A DNA stretch of 64,000 nucleotides, taken from positions 124,001-188,000 of the forward strand of contig WNNJ02000944.1 of assembly GCA_012934845.2 (NCBI GenBank), written 5' to 3'. The translations under genes and the position numbers were made by a program. Below the pieces are notes generated by a model. The model was not told the DNA's origin. It worked only from the letters and a program-made list of their open reading frames with translations, and searched no databases. Of this stretch, positions 1 to 10,692 are shown piece by piece. The stretch is from Pomphorhynchus laevis (Eukaryota > Acanthocephala > Palaeacanthocephala > Echinorhynchida > Pomphorhynchidae). Position 1 is the stretch's first letter. Each line of letters starts with the position of its first letter.

Positions 1-1324
1 TTAGACTTTTATCTGGTAGATATGCAGATGTTATAGTCTTTCAGGAGACGCGGTCTATTCGACTCCCTCAGTACATTACTCGATTCATCCCTAAGCACAT
101 TTGTTCCCACTATACTCCGTACATTACTCGCATCACTCCTCTTCATCTCAAGGAATCTTGACCTTAGTTAAATGCTCTTTAAGATCCTTTCTTCTTTTAA
201 ATTATTCTTGTCCAGCCCTTTCTTGTTTAGTAGTTTCACTCTGTAAGAACGGTAAACGCCTCAGTCTAGCCAATGTCTACATCCGTCCAGGGGAGATTCA
301 CAAGAACCATGACCTACTGGATAGGATAATTGACAGCGGTTATGGCATGGTACTAGATGACGTTAAGACAGAACTGGTCGTTGGATTAATGCAGCACTCC
401 GCAGAGTCAGAAGGGTTATCTTATTCATAAACCACCGTCGCCCACCTTTCATTGCACATCAACGAATTCACTACTTCTCGACTTATTACTGCTCCATGAG
501 AGGTGGTTGTTAAAACCCTTCTGTACTGAGCGGTCGAAGACAACATCTGTCCACCTCTCATGACCTAATTCGCTGGCAGATAGACGAGGATACGCTGTTT
601 CGAAGAAGATTCCAATTTGACCCTATTAGAGTGGCTTTCTTTCAGGTAGCTATTCAACGCTTCCCCCGAATTGGCAATGAGAGTTTAACCGAATTTAATT
701 CCTACCTCTCTTCGCAAGCTACCGCATTGCTTTCGACAACCTATAAAGGTCGCATTTTTAGTCCCACTCCGACAAAACTCAAGACATTGGCATGTTTGCT
801 CCGTCTCCAAAATCTCTCTGCTTCTGCCAGGCAAGTTCTCTCGAAAGAATATTGAAGCACTAGTTATAGGTTCCAACTCGGTAAGGACAGGGCTAGTATC
901 GCTTCCCTTAATCCATCCCAATCTTCCTTCTGGAAGATATTCGAGAAGGAGAAGTTTGTCTGTTGGAGCGATAGGGCATTGGGTTGGATTGGTAGTATAG
1001 GTTTTTATAAAGTTTTGGAGGAGTCACCATCCCTACATAAAATTGGAGCCACTCAATCACCGCAACCAATCCTGCCCTGGGGAAACTTCAGGAGTAGAGA
1101 CTTATCTGTCACAGATATTCTCAACGCTTAGAGGCCTCTTCCGAGCACCTCCAAATCCGTCGCTCAACTCTCTTCACGTGTCTGTCAGCTTTTGACAGTC
1201 GAACAAAGAAGGGTGGTGACCGTCACAATGCTATTGGCTACCCCATCCGATGTGGCCGGCATCAACATTAGTAAGAGAATTTTTATATCTAAAAAGTATC
1301 CGGTCTCTTGCCATAAAGACCTGC

Positions 1325-2345
1325 GGCCCATTTTGAATCAAAATTCCCTCGTCTCGATCTACAAAAAAAGCGCTTGTGCGTAGAATCCGCGTTCATCTGA
1401 GTAAGCGTAATTTAATCCCACATGGCTTCCATGGGTTCGTCAAAGGTCGTTCGGTCCATTCAGCGGTTGGTAAAATTCATCGGTTTTGTCAGGAGAATAG
1501 TCATCAACTCGCTGTGGCTATTTTCCTTGATTTTTCCACTGCGTTTGACCGCATCTCCATTCCCTTTGTTATCTCTTCTCTCAGGCCCCTCGGCTTTGCC
1601 CGCGAGAATTGTTAACAGGGTGGAGATACTGATGTACACCAAGCGATTCTTTTATGAAGACGACCATGTTGCAGGTCAGTTCTACCCTATCACAGGTGTG
1701 CCTCAAGGCTTCTCTCTCCTATCTTATATCTTGCTGCCTCTATTGAACTCCTTAAAATATTTAAACGCGATGGGGTAGCCAATAGCATTGTGACGGTCAC
1801 CTCCCTTCTTTGTTCGACTGGTATACGCTGATGATATCACAGCCCTGTTTTCTGAACGCAGGTGCAAAGATGTAGTCTCGGACATCAGCCGTTTCTTTTT
1901 AAGATTAAAAGACCAGTTACCCAAGACCAATATTATTTTAAACTCCGCTAAATCGCAGGTGGTTGTCTTTCATGGCGCCCCTGCAACAAAGCAAAAGCTT
2001 AAGAGATTAGCACTCTCTGCGCTCTCCTCCATTTTGATTAATCAACCGCTCCCTGTCTTCACGAGTCGAGTAAAATACCCGGAGTTCACCGTTACGGTGA
2101 ACTGGTTGGCGAAAGCTGACCTGGATAGACTTAAACGTATCCTGAAGAGAGCTAGGTGGGCCCTAAAACGGCTCAGCATCTGTAATTGAAAGGGAAAGCC
2201 CGAGGTGCGCCTTTGGGGCACTTGGGCTATCCTGGGATTTGTCTTCTTTTCTAGAGGACGTCCTTCAGAGCAAAGGCTAAGGTTTCTCAAGCTGTTCATC
2301 TCGCGTTTACCCAACATAGTCCGCTTCGATTGGACTCTTCGGAGG
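1325..2345 (+). pseudogene. Reverse transcriptase domain of LINE 'A'
   Basis: RT motifs appear in order across frames: LRPILNQNSLV (about 1321-1360), GFVKGRSVHSAVGKI, then AIFLDFSTAFDRI with the first catalytic Asp (about 1520-1555), TGVPQGFSL (about 1690), VYADDITALF with the YADD catalytic pair (about 1820-1850), then a thumb-like stretch (1959-2189) and the conserved C-terminal SRLPNIVRFDW. The domain is split between frames. A 35-40 bp insertion just before YADD (1776-1818) is an inverted copy of 1195-1250 in the same element, so this RT was broken partly by local inverted copying. Confidence 0.75.
1776..1818 (-). repeat. Inverted micro-duplication of 1195-1250 inside the RT
   Basis: The stretch containing AATAGCATTGTGACGGTCAC is the reverse complement of the segment at about 1195-1250. 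It interrupts the RT between LKYLNA and YADD. The related minus-strand copy at 2457-2666 runs from LKYLNA almost directly into HADDTTALF, so the extra piece is a secondary insertion and not part of the family. Confidence 0.7.
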
Positions 2346-2456
2346 GGGGTTAATGACCCCGGGTAGTTCAGTCGAAAGGCGGCGTGTTGGATTGGCTGTG
2401 GGTCGTAGATCCCACTGGACTTGAGACTATGATGGTAGAGGACATCAGCAGAAGAG

Positions 2457-2666
2457 TCAGGAAGTTGTAATGGCTTGTTTTAAGTTGTTATGGCTTGTTA
2501 TGCAACGTTTTCTGAACGCAGGTACAAAGACTACGTCTTTGCACCTGCGTTCAGAAAACAGGGCTGTGGTATCATCAGCGTGTACTACAAGACTGTTCGC
2601 GTTTAAATATTTTAAGGAGTTTAATGTATTTAATAAACAATCGGTCATTGTTTTTATTCTCTTCAT
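2457..2666 (-). pseudogene. Second RT fragment of LINE 'A', inverted
   Basis: The minus strand encodes LNSLKYLNANSLVVHADDTTALFSERRCKDVV in overlapping pieces, matching the YADD region of the plus-strand element at about 1745-1880. It lies head-to-head against the first copy and contains a palindrome at 2505-2560 built from its own RRCKD-coding bases. It looks like part of a rearranged insertion rather than an independent element. Confidence 0.65.
2505..2560. repeat. Snap-back palindrome made of LINE 'A' sequence
   Basis: TTTCTGAACGCAGGTACAAA is followed within a few bases by its near-perfect reverse complement, so the two halves of the same RT-coding stretch face each other. A very similar palindrome on the same core (CGTCTTTGCACCTGCGTTC) lies at 2985-3044. 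Confidence 0.8.
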
Positions 2667-2743
2667 TTAACATTTTCTAGCAATAATTTCGATATATGAA
2701 CTGTTTTAACTCTTGATTACCGTAAGATACGTGATTGTTATTA

Positions 2744-2893
2744 GTAGCCAATAGCATTGTGACGGTCACCTCCCTTCTTTGTTCGACTGTCAAAAGCTGA
2801 CAGACACGAGAAGAGAGTGAAACGACGGATTTGGAGGTGCTCGGAAGAGGCTTCTAAGCGTTGAGAATATCTGTGACAGATATTCTCATACAC
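2744..2893 (-). repeat. Inverted duplication of LINE 'A' 1104-1250
   Basis: About 150 bp are the reverse complement of 1104-1250, from the AATAGCATTGTGACGG end through to GTGACAGATATTCTC. The copy ends in direct repeats of the type TTTCAGTTAAGTGTTACAAT (about 2924-2980) and a further palindrome. Confidence 0.75.
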
Positions 2894-2984
2894 TGTTTCA
2901 TAAAACAGTGTATTTCAGTTAAAGTTTTCAGTTAAGTGTTACAATGCTATCAATGCTTTCAGTTAAGTGTTACAATGTTATGGT

Positions 2985-3044
2985 GCGTGAACGCATGTGC
3001 AAAGACTACGTCTTTGCACCTGCGTTCACGCACCATAAATACAC
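2985..3044. repeat. Palindrome, about 28-bp arms
   Basis: ATGGTGCGTGAACGCA and its complement TGCGTTCACGCACCAT flank the same CAAAGACTACGTCTTTG centre seen at 2505-2560. A direct repeat of the ACGCACCATAAAT unit follows. Confidence 0.8.
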
Positions 3045-3060
3045 GCACCATAAATCGGTG

Positions 3061-4275
3061 TAGATTAAAACAACAACATAAACTGGCCGGATCAGAAGAT
3101 GGGTAGGAAAAACTATCTTTAAAGTAAATTCATTTCTATCTATAAGATTACCTAAGAGAGGGTGAATGAGCTGATCAAACTTATGTTACTTATATATATA
3201 TCTTTATGGTGTTTTTAGAATGAATGAAACCTTCGTCTTTGAATCTCAACAACCTCTTTGCTACTATCATTATTTTAAATAAATCTTATAGCCTTAATAC
3301 GTCATACATTACCAGATGGTACAATACTTCCATATGAACCAATTGGTACTCCTGGTTCGTACTTTATGTTCTGCTAAATCATGTCTGATTGTCCTTTCCA
3401 ATTCTTGTAAATCGAATTAACTTAAAAACACGGAGAAATTGGAAATACTCAGATTACGCAATTTCCTTCATGACACTAATAATTTTGTTTTAACTGACTG
3501 GACAAGAAATATGATCAGATATGACCACTGTTACAATATGATCACTGTTATGATCATACAATATGATCACTGTTACATACACATAAGTCTAGCAGGAAAT
3601 GACAGTTATTACGGAAACGACTACCACAATGGACAAGCTGACAGATAATAAGCTCATTGAATGTACCAAGTAGGGCAGATGATTAATCATAACACCCCTG
3701 GCACGCCGTATAATATACCCAATCAATATTTGGAATGCTGAAATATCTGCAATTTAAGATATCGACACCATTAGAACAATTTAGTTTCAACGACTTTATG
3801 GTAGGAGATGTACTGGACCGAGGACTACGATAAACAACGCAAAAGCGATAAACCTTGCCTCATTCACTCGTCACCTCAAACCACAGTAGTTCATTTCCAT
3901 AATCGTAAACACAAGGCTCAATTACGTTATAAAAAGGATTATCACACATATAAGCAGCTACACTGCGACCTCTGGAGATTTGTCGATCACGACGAATTAC
4001 AATATAACCACGAATACTGATTTCAGAGTCCAGAGCATTGTAAAAACAGCATGTCAACATTTTTAAGATGTACTATTACTTTAATATTACTTTCATCCAA
4101 CTTGTTAAAAATACTCAGAACATTGGAATAGCAAGGTCTTTCGGATATTGTGTAATTTTCGTAAACGGAAAGTTATCAAATGACTTTTGAGTTGATTGAG
4201 GTCAACGATAAGACTAGTAGCCTGGGGAGATTTATTTAGTATGATCAAATGATTTCTAGGTTGTGAATGATTACC
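3061..4275. other. AT-rich stretch, no gene recognised
   Basis: Short open frames here (for example 3439-3648 and 3808-4020) show no family motif. A short repeat of the type ATATGATCACTGTTA occurs about 3530-3575. I see nothing else I can support. Confidence 0.5.
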
Positions 4276-4277
4276 AG

Positions 4278-4483
4278 AACGGTTAGATGACGAAGACGGT
4301 GATGAAGATGGTGAGAATAATGGTGATAATGGTGAGGATGATGGTGAACGAAAATCAATTAATGGTCGATTGCGTCAGACATCCATCGATTATTACCTGA
4401 ATAGAATTCAACCTGAATTCGACCGGAATTTACGTTGTCATATATTGCTTGGTTGCAAGACTGAACATGATCATTATTTATAA
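4278..4483 (+). CDS. Possible terminal exon with acidic tract (weak)
   Basis: An open stretch begins right after an acceptor-like TTACCAG at 4271-4277 and ends at TAA (4481-4483). It encodes RLDDEDGDEDGENNGDNG, then RLRQTSIDYYLNRIQPEF and LLGCKTEHDHYL. There is no ATG, so it could only be an internal or last exon. The acidic part is built from GAT/GGT triplets and may be just a microsatellite. No family is recognised. It is listed because the frame stays open for about 68 codons in very AT-rich DNA and continues past the simple repeat. Confidence 0.2.
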
Positions 4484-4485
4484 TT

Positions 4486-5005
4486 CGACCTGAATAGTTT
4501 TTTTGATTTCAACGAATTCGTTTAAGCTATTCACAATCTGTGTTTTGGTTTGAAAATTGTTTATTTTTTCTTAATAGCATAGGTAGTCCAGGAAATCTAA
4601 TCGAAACTGGTGTAGGTAAATTGAAAAATTGTATAGATATAATTTCTTTTTTCAAGTCTGTAAGTTTTTTAAAAATATAGTTATTTTTGTATTTCTACCA
4701 TATAAAATACAAATGGTGGCACATACAAATTATGCTACAATCCCTGAATCATCTATTATCCAACCCCTAAATTTGAATTTTTAACTCGAAAATAATTTTT
4801 TTATTATTTTTAAATTTTGAATTCGTTTATCGATATCAAATATTACTTCGCATTACTAGTAAATAAAACCTTTACGTGCATGAACTTAAAAACGTCAGCT
4901 AAATAAAGTTATTCAAAGAACTAAAAATGTATTCTCAGCGTATTGCAATAACAATTTAGCTTGGATTTTTATATACATGTAATAATGTAATAAACAATAA
5001 GTAAT
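4486..5005. other. AT-rich stretch, nothing recognised
   Basis: No coding frame, hairpin or repeat that I can support. Confidence 0.5.
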
Positions 5006-6740
5006 TATTGGAGCTGGATCAAGGGAAAGAAGAAATTATGTTTGATATTTCGCAAACTACTGTTAGCATCTTCAGGAAATTAAGATTAAAATTAATCGTA
5101 ATCAGAAAATTTAATTTAATCAGAAAATTAAAATTAAATTTTACACAATATATTATGCAATCAGGAAGATTTGACGTAACATTTTATTTAAAAAAAGTGT
5201 GTTTTATTCCGAAAATTTAATCTTTTTTGAATAGCCAAAGAGGAAATTTGAATTTTATGTTTTATAAAATATATTGTTTACAATTTCGGTAAGTTTTTAA
5301 CTGAAAGTGTTTTAATTTCTTCGTAAGATAAGTGCTTTTATGGTTAATCTAAAGTTCTGAATTTTTTAAAATTAAAAATTTTAAAATTTTTAAAATTTGG
5401 CTGAAACAAAAATGCTATTGGTAATTTGAAATTTATAAAGAAATTTAGAAGACATTTTAGAAGGCACTAATTAATAAATTAGTAAAACCGTGTCTAATAT
5501 TTATTTAAAAATGCCAACTTTTACCCGGATAATTCAAAGGCAAAATTTAGAATAAATTATGTTAATAAATAATTATTGGAGCTTGATCAAAAAAGGGAAA
5601 ATGTTATTTGATGTTTCTCTAACCTCTGTTAGCATCTTCAGAAATTTACATTGTAATTTTCTGAAGATGCTTACAGAAGTTTGAGAAATATCAAAAATAA
5701 TTTATTTCCTTTAATCCAGCTTCAATAATTATTTATCAATAATGGATTAGTATCAACTATTAAAAGTAATAAGCAATATTATAATCGAATTTGATAATAA
5801 TCCATTCAATAATAATCCATTATTGATAAATTATTGGAGCTGGATCAAAAACGAGGAAAATGTTATTTGATATTTCTCTCACCTCTGTTAGCATCTTCAG
5901 AAATTTACATTGTAATTTTCTGAAGATGCTTACAGAAGTTTGCGAAATATCAAAAATAATTTCTTTCCTTTAATCCAGCTTCAATAATTATTTATCAATA
6001 ATGGATTAGTATCAACTATTAAAAGTAATAAGCAATATTATAATCGAATTTGATAATAATCCATTCAATAATAATCCATTATTGATAAATTATTGGAGCT
6101 GAATCAAAAAAGGGAAAAATGTTATTTGATATTTCTCTAACCTCTGTTAGCATCTTCAGAAATTTACATTGTAATTTTCTGAAGATGCTTACAGAAGTTT
6201 GCGAAATATCAAAAATAATTTCTTTCCTTCGATTCAGCTTCAATAATTATTTATCCGTAATGGATTAGTATCAACTATTTAAAGTAATAAGCAATATTAT
6301 AATCGAATTTGATAATAATCCATTCAATAATAATCCATTATTAATAATTATTGGAGCTGGATCAAAAACGAGGAAAATGTTATTTGATATTTCTCTCACC
6401 TCTGTTAGCATCTTGAGAAATTTACATTGTAATTTTCTGAAGATGCTTACAGAAGTTTGCGAAATATCAAAAATAATTTCTTTCCTTCGATTCAGCTTCA
6501 ATAATTATTTATCCGTAATGGATTAGTATCAACTATTTAAAGTAATAAGCAATATTACAATCGAATTTGATAATAATCCATTCAATAATAATCCATTATT
6601 GATAATTATTGGAGCTGGATCAAAAACGAGGAAAATGTTATTTGATATTTCTCTAACCTCTGTTAGCATCTTCAGAAATTCACATTGTAATAATCCATTA
6701 TTGATAAATTATTGGAGCTGGATCAAAAACTCATGTTTGA
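5006..6740. repeat. Tandem array of a palindromic MITE-like unit, about 258 bp
   Basis: Units start with TTATTGGAGCTGGATCAAA at about 5573, 5831, 6090, 6348 and 6606, a period of 258-259 bp, with a diverged partial unit at 5006 and a truncated one at 6709. Each unit folds back on itself: GTTAGCATCTTCAGAAA faces TTTCTGAAGATGCTTAC, and the GGAGCTGGATC end faces GATCCAGCTTC or GATTCAGCTTC. The spacer is also palindromic (AATAATGGATTA / TAATCCATTATT). This fits a non-autonomous foldback or MITE element amplified in tandem. There is no transposase. Open frames inside it are by-products. Confidence 0.8.
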
Positions 6741-6790
6741 TTTATTAGTGTTTTAACAGTTTTTATTTTTTAACAATACTCTTATTTATA

Positions 6791-7231
6791 CTATACATCT
6801 AAAAAAAGGATTTGTTTTAACGTGGCAAATGCGTGCCAGCGCACGCTTACATGACCACAAAAAAAACAAGACTGTGAATCAGGTGTCGAGAAGGTGTGAA
6901 CGGAGGAGGTGTTTGAATGTGATAAAGGAGGGGGCGCGGCGAGAGAGAGTTGATTCCAGGCGAGTGAGGCGGCGACGAGGAAGGATCGGAGACCGTAGTT
7001 GTTGGAGTAATTAGGAACGTGGAGTAAGAAGGTATGACAGGAACGAAGCGATAGCGAGGTGGGGCGAGTATCGTCTAAGAAAGGAAGGTTGATGAACGAT
7101 GGGGAGCCGACAGCGATGAGACGAAAGGTAACGAGAAGAAGGCGGAGTTTGATGCGGATGTGGATGGTGGGCCAGGAGAGTTGGGCAAAATATGTGGATG
7201 TGTGGTCGAAGCGACGGAGACGAAAGAGCAC
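6791..7231 (-). pseudogene. C-terminal part of CR1-like ORF2
   Basis: Open for about 146 codons. The family signatures LRRFDHTSTYFAQLSWP, LPFLDDTRPTSLSLRSC and FLLHVPNYSNNYGLRSF align by eye with 13100-13400. It is the tail downstream of the RT, ending with the conserved RWHAFATL stretch and a stop close to the element's 3' end. It is truncated and so not functional alone. Confidence 0.8.
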
Positions 7232-7333
7232 TCGAACGGCGGTGTTGATTATTCGTTGTAAGGGTAGGATGATGGATTTTGGAGAATTGGCGAAAAGGCT
7301 AAGGCAGTAATCGATTTTAGGGAAAAGAAGCGA

Positions 7334-7561
7334 TTAAAGAAGAGACATACAAGAACGGAAGTCGATAAGGGGGCGGATACGGCGGATGTCACGGAGAATT
7401 AAGTTAGATGAGCGGACCTTGTTACGGACGAAGGGTTTAAGAGAAAGATGATCATCGAAATGGAAGCCTAAGAAAGTGAGATTGTGGACTATGGGGATGA
7501 TCGATGAGGCAAAATATACAGTGGGAGGAGATATGTTTGGTTTACGGGGGAGGATCCACAT
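7334..7561 (-). pseudogene. RT thumb and connection of CR1-like ORF2
   Basis: Encodes MWILPRKPNISPP, then IIPIVHNLTFLGFHFDDHLS and RDIRRIRPLIDFRSCMSL, corresponding to the region just after YADD in LINE D (12800-13030). It is upstream of, and in a different frame from, 6791-7231. Confidence 0.8.
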
Positions 7562-7690
7562 TATTTTGGACTTTTCGGGGTTTAGAACGAGATGGAGATT
7601 GGAGAGACGTTTGTAGATAGAAGAAAGACAGTTGGAAGCAGAAAGCCGATATCGTGTATGCGATGTGCGGGTGCATGAGCATAGATTAGA

Positions 7691-8330
7691 ATTATCTAGT
7701 TGTTTAAGTTAAAATAAATTTTTACTCTTCCAGAAAGTGAACAAAAAACGTAGCATTACATATGGTAATTCCATAGTTCATTATGAAAATAACGATAATA
7801 GAGATGACACACAGCTACGAATTTTTACGTGATTTTAAAATCACTTTTAGTACATTGGAAAGTACATAGGATTTAAAATTTTTAAATTTATCACATCGTA
7901 TTTTAAAATTATTGGAGAATTTTTTATCGGAATGCCTAAAAGATAAAATAAGATGCGTTGATATTTTTTGCAAAGGCAGTCAAGTGCATCACAAAATGAA
8001 ATTTATTGCAAGCAGCTTATGAATCCAGTATAAAAGGAATCAAAAATAATTCAGACCACTAAACAATACCATTAATTGTATCATGCATCAACAAGTGCTA
8101 CACAGAAAAATATTTGAATTTAATTAATGATTCATTGTTTTATACCACTCGTAAATATAATTAAATAAAGAGAGCTAATACAGTCACTTTATTAACTTCC
8201 TTCAAGATAACAAAGCCAAATATATGGATTTTCCATATCATAATCAAATACAATGGTTTATCTTGAAAATGTGACGAGAAGAGTGTGAGATTCAAAAGAA
8301 AAATTCTTGGACATGAAGGATAAAATGATT
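7691..8330. other. AT-rich spacer, no gene recognised
   Basis: No coding or structural feature that I can support between the truncated minus-strand LINE and the inverted repeat at 8331. Confidence 0.5.
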
Positions 8331-8457
8331 ATACTCCAAATATTTGCTTGTGTAAATATATCATTAATTGGATTTTTCTCAGAGAAAGGGTCAACTAATG
8401 ATTACATTCTCTCCAAACACAATTTTAAAAGTATAAATAAGCAAATATTTGGAGTAT
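8331..8457. repeat. Inverted repeat at the 5' edge of LINE C
   Basis: ATACTCCAAATATTTGCTT at 8331-8349 and its exact reverse complement at 8439-8457, with extra complementarity just inside (TGTAAATA / TATAAATA). The loop is about 90 bp. The right arm abuts the start of LINE coding sequence, so it may be another snap-back at a 5' truncation. Confidence 0.75.
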
Positions 8458-8682
8458 AGTCGGTTATTGTGCGTTAATCAACATTATTTTAGGAAGGACT
8501 ATTCCACTGTGACTAATTTACTTGTGGCTCAACATTCATGGGCTGATTTAGTTGATCACGGCAGTAATGTAGATATTATCTTTGACTTTTCCAAAGCATT
8601 TGATTTGGTGCGTTATGACTATCTTAATATCAAAATGCAAGATTTGGCAATTAATTTGACTATAGTCCGCTGGATACAATAG
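8449..8682 (+). pseudogene. RT palm fragment of LINE 'C'
   Basis: Open frame holding the DFSKAFDLV motif, followed by the helix DYLNIKMQDLAINLTIVRWIQ and then a stop. The expected next motif (GRLYQVHVN) continues in the same frame after the stop. Confidence 0.7.
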
Positions 8683-9026
8683 TTTATAACTGGAAGGCTG
8701 TATCAGGTTCATGTAAACAGTGTGTGTTCGGAATGGTACAACACATGGGCGTACCGCAAGGATCTGTGCTAGGATATATATTATTTCTTACATTCAACAA
8801 TGATCTTCCTGACATATTGAGTTCTGATTCAAAATGCAAGATTTGGCAATTGATTCGAATGTAGACCGCTGGATCCAATAGTTTATAACTGGAAGGCTGT
8901 ATCAGGTTCATGTAAACAGTGTGTGTTCGGAATGGCACAACACATGGGCGTACCGCAAAGATCTGTGCTAAAACATTTACTATTTCTAATATTCATCAAT
9001 GATCTTCCTGACATATTGAGTTTTGA
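8631..9026 (+). repeat. Tandem duplication of about 199 bp inside LINE 'C'
   Basis: CAAAATGCAAGATTTGGCAA starts at 8631 and again at 8830. The two copies cover the RT segment from the helix before GRLYQVHVN to FINDLPDIL and differ by a modest number of substitutions. The duplication falls within the RT and arose after insertion or in an already dead master. Confidence 0.85.
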
Positions 9027-9147
9027 TTCCTTGCTTTATGCGTGCGATCTCAAGATATGGAGAGGTATAAAATCCTTGGATGATTGCGTGAAATTGCAAA
9101 TTTATATCAATGTAATTGGAAATTGGGCTGTTAAAATGATTTATTAA
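8923..9147 (+). pseudogene. RT fragment with FINDLPD of LINE 'C'
   Basis: Encodes LLFLIFINDLPDILSFDSLLYACDLKIWRGIKSLDDC and a following helix, the region around the second RT catalytic motif. The catalytic YADD reads YACD here. Confidence 0.7.
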
Positions 9148-9466
9148 TTAATTTATCTAAATGTACCTATATGCGAATAAAGGTTCACGAAATTCTATTG
9201 CATCTACATATTTCCTCGGATTAAAACAGATTAAACAAGTAAACCACTTTAAAGATTTGGGCATGTGGGTTTCTGATGATTTGTCATCTCGACGACATAC
9301 CGATTACGTACGCGCTAAGGCCCAACGAATGACCTAACTTATTCGCTGTACATTTGATTACCGGAGTCCACAATCACTTCAAACTCTGACATATGCGTTT
9401 ATTTTGAGTAAATTTGCTATATGGATACCAGTGTACCAATTCGAAGACTATACGTGAAGAGTTTAG

Positions 9467-9724
9467 ATGGAAAGTATATTACGGCGTAGAACTAAATATG
9501 TTCAAGATGCAAGGAACTTTCCATTCAATGTCAGGTTGGAAATGATTCACATGAAGAGCGTAAGCTTCACTAGGAATTTTCATGATTTGTGTCTTTTGTG
9601 GAAGGATTTGCATAACCCTAGCCACGTACTGTATAATCTAATAGATATAAGATATGGTAGTGTATTGCGTGGACATTCACTCTATCTGCATAGAAAACGG
9701 ATTATTCATTCAAATACAATGTAG
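9467..9724 (+). pseudogene. C-terminal tail of LINE 'C' ORF2
   Basis: LRRRTKYVQDARNFPFNVRL and LRGHSLYLHRKRIIHS match the well-known tail 'RRATK..P.LR...YEERL ... TRGH..KL' of Jockey/CR1-group RT proteins. It ends just before the element's 3' boundary near 9900. Confidence 0.75.
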
Positions 9725-9900
9725 ATCAATCGGCGAATCAGCAACAGGTGAAATCGGTTGGATGGGGAGATTGCGGGTGCAATTCATTAAAACGATTTTA
9801 ACAAACTCTTCTATCAACTTAATGTTTTTGTTGTTTTATGAGATGCAACTACTGAGCTTTGCTCGCAATGTTGCAATGTAATAATAATTTTTTCAAAGAG

Positions 9901-10615
9901 AGAACATTCATTATACCAAAATAATGGTGGCGAAAACCAATCAATTGTGACATACTTTGAATGTAAAATAATGAGATTTAATGAGTGTTAGTCTGTTCAT
10001 TCTCTCTTGAAGGCACTCGGATGAAACACGAACCACTTTAAACGACAACCGGCCTTTGAGGTTTGCGTAGCTCGTGGGGCTCTCTCTATTGATCTTTTAG
10101 TAGCGATTGATTTTATTAAAGATCGAGAGCAGTCTCCAAGTTCACCTGACGACGATATAATCTACGGTACTAAAAACCTTTTTGACTATTGCCAATCTTT
10201 CTTCGTATTTCGAAATTTTCTTTTTTTCGTAGAACTCGAACGAAGACGCGATGGCTCTATTGAAAAACGATTAAGCAAAAAATGGAAATAACACTAACAT
10301 CCAATAATGTTAGCTCATATCGTGTGGCGTTAAGTCATGTCCCTTCCACGTCTGGCCTTGCTCGATAGTCTCTTGAAGTGTTTGACGCGTTAAATTTAAG
10401 GTTATCATAAGAATAAATTTTCCTGAATTAGGAAATTATTATTTATTTAGACCAAAGTGAGTTAAGCTCGTTACAAGGTGAGTCACAATTAATGATAAAT
10501 TAAAATTAGAATTGTATTGTATTGGTAATTACGAAATCCTTCTCGTATCGCTTAAACGTAGTTTTTGATTTACATGTTACTAACTCTCTCGCCCATCTCT
10601 CCCCATTGTCTTCTT
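9901..10615. other. Non-coding stretch upstream of LINE D
   Basis: Higher GC about 10010-10260, with no convincing frame. It may contain LINE D's 5' UTR or ORF1 remains, but I cannot show this. Confidence 0.4.
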
Positions 10616-10692
10616 AGCTAGTCAATCTCGCTCCTAAGCATACTTTTCATCTTAGTCTATTCAACACTCGCTCCATTCTTCATAAAGCTGAT

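Larger units (their letters stand above)
1..2465 (+). mobile_element. LINE 'A', broken non-LTR retrotransposon
   Basis: Degenerate coding remnant of a LINE read in several frames. Near the start a frame gives DVIVFQET, and about 270-295 another gives ANVYIRPG; both are typical of the N-terminal AP endonuclease of non-LTR elements. RT motifs follow at 1376-2190. The last part (2165-2345) encodes RFLKLFISRLPNIVRFDW, which recurs at 38445-38783 and 39130-39245 as the 3' end of the same family. Many stops and frameshifts show it is dead. The clade is not certain; the AP endonuclease argues against the R2-like group. The left end runs off the window. Confidence 0.75.
6780..7690 (-). mobile_element. 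CR1-like LINE, 3' part
   Basis: Minus-strand 3' end of a CR1-like LINE, 5'-truncated near 7690. It encodes LNPEKSKIMWILP (RT thumb), RIRPLIDFRSCMSLL, VLFRLRRFDHTS, HIRIKLRLLLVTFRL and the C-terminal CGHVSVRWHAFATLKQ, the same order as the LINEs at 10620-13575 and 21250-25080. The 3' end carries ACGTGGCAAATGCG next to AAAAAAAGGA, shared with the tails at 21250 and 55270. One frame break near 7330 separates two long open pieces. It is more GC-rich than its surroundings. Confidence 0.85.
8440..9900 (+). mobile_element. LINE 'C', Jockey/CR1-group, RT and C-terminus only
   Basis: Encodes LVAQHSWADLVDHGSNVD, IIFDFSKAFDLV (RT catalytic Asp), FITGRLYQVHVNSVCSE, LFLIFINDLPDIL, LLYACDLKIWRGI (the position of YADD, here degraded) and the C-terminal LRRRTKYVQDARNFPFNVRL with RGHSLYLHRKR. 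These are the usual motifs of the Jockey/CR1 group. It is 5'-truncated, with several stops, and contains a tandem duplication of about 199 bp. Confidence 0.8.

Noticed and set aside
5006-6740. CRISPR-like regular repeats
   Set aside because: Eukaryotic context, 258-bp period, palindromic unit and homogeneous spacers; not a CRISPR array.
6829-7310. Arg-rich plus-strand frames
   Set aside because: Antisense of the CR1-like LINE tail read on the minus strand, whose motifs are clear.
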